From the NCBI GenBank assembly GCA_023435805.1, contig JAEZMC010000229.1, positions 1-6,290 on the forward strand: a DNA stretch of 6,290 nucleotides. Direction: 5' to 3'. The stretch comes from Bacillota bacterium. Lineage in GTDB: Bacteria > Bacillota > Clostridia > Acetivibrionales > DTU013. The notes below the pieces were generated by a model that saw only the letters and a program-made list of their open reading frames with translations, searched no databases and was not told the DNA's origin. Made by a program: the position numbers and the translations under genes. This document shows positions 6,047 through 6,290 of the stretch, piece after piece; positions within the stretch are counted from its first letter, which is position 1, and every line of letters begins with the position of its first letter.

Positions 6047-6290
6047 GCCCGTACATGCCCCCTTTCATCTGCAATAAAACGTCTAATGAAGCACTCCGGT
6101 TCGGAGATGCCAAGTCTGACTGCCAGTTCGTAGAGAGATGTCTTCTTAAGGTTTGCTTCCAAAATAACCTTTTCATTTGAAAAAATTGCCGCTGTAGCCG
6201 AATCTGCTATTTTTACCCCGTCTGCCACGACAATCGCACGTTTGGTATATTCCAGGGCCAGATGCATATCATGGGTAATCATCATAATGG
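6043..6290 (-). CDS. ECF transporter ATP-binding protein, C-terminal fragment (5'-partial)
   Basis: Only the last 81 residues are inside the window; the gene starts beyond the right edge. The fragment opens with IMMITHDM, the strand and switch histidine (H6 of the fragment) of an ABC ATPase, and then shows AIVVADGVKIADS (18-30), the usual end of the nucleotide-binding domain. Walker A, the signature motif and Walker B lie outside. The tail, with LKKTSLYELAVRLGI (47-61) and CFIRRFI (66-72), resembles from memory the C-terminus of the double-domain ECF ATPases (YkoD-like, often annotated DUF3744). Whether this protein carries two ATPase domains cannot be seen here. Its stop codon overlaps the start of the T component by ATGA, which supports one transcription unit. 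The S component is probably further upstream on the minus strand. Confidence 0.82.
   Translation of the reverse strand, partial: IMMITHDMHLALEYTKRAIVVADGVKIADSATAAIFSNEKVILEANLKKTSLYELAVRLGISEPECFIRRFIADERGHVRA

Overview
The window looks like a chromosomal segment of a Gram-positive bacterium, most likely a member of the Clostridia/Bacillota. The reasons are the purine-rich Shine-Dalgarno sites (GGGAGG before the large gene, AAAGGAGG after it), a CsaB-like pyruvyltransferase domain of the kind known from S-layer-bearing Bacillota, and an ECF-type uptake transporter whose ATPase tail resembles Bacillota double-ATPase cassettes. Base composition is moderate (roughly half G+C by eye). No tRNA, rRNA, CRISPR array, insertion sequence or clear promoter was seen. 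The species cannot be named from the sequence alone.

Region 1 (1-5182, plus strand) is one tightly packed surface-polysaccharide operon, entered at its left end. It holds: the N-terminal GT-B half of a family 4 glycosyltransferase that stops near the inter-domain hinge (1-696); a class I SAM-dependent methyltransferase (720-1448); a Wzx/MOP-type polysaccharide flippase joined to it by an ATGA overlap (1445-2884); and a 759-residue protein that fuses a complete GT4 glycosyltransferase to a CsaB-like polysaccharide pyruvyltransferase (2903-5182). Gaps are 23, -4 and 18 nt, so co-transcription is very likely. Read together, the genes suggest that a lipid-linked glycan is built and decorated in the cytoplasm with sugar, methyl and pyruvate-ketal groups, then flipped across the membrane. 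Pyruvylated wall polysaccharides are the known anchors of SLH-domain S-layer proteins, so that role is plausible, but nothing in this window proves it.

Region 2 (5183-5218) is a 36-nt convergent junction. A near-perfect ribosome-binding site begins within the stop codon of the fusion gene but leads to no credible gene, which suggests that a former downstream gene was lost. No intrinsic terminator is evident.

Region 3 (5219-6290, minus strand) is the downstream end of an ECF transporter operon: the membrane T component (5219-6046), overlapped by ATGA with the C-terminal tail of its ATPase (6043-6290), which runs off the right edge. The substrate-binding S component would lie outside the window, so the substrate is unknown.

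The most distinctive features are the single-chain GT4-pyruvyltransferase, the stand-alone half glycosyltransferase, and the orphan Shine-Dalgarno site.
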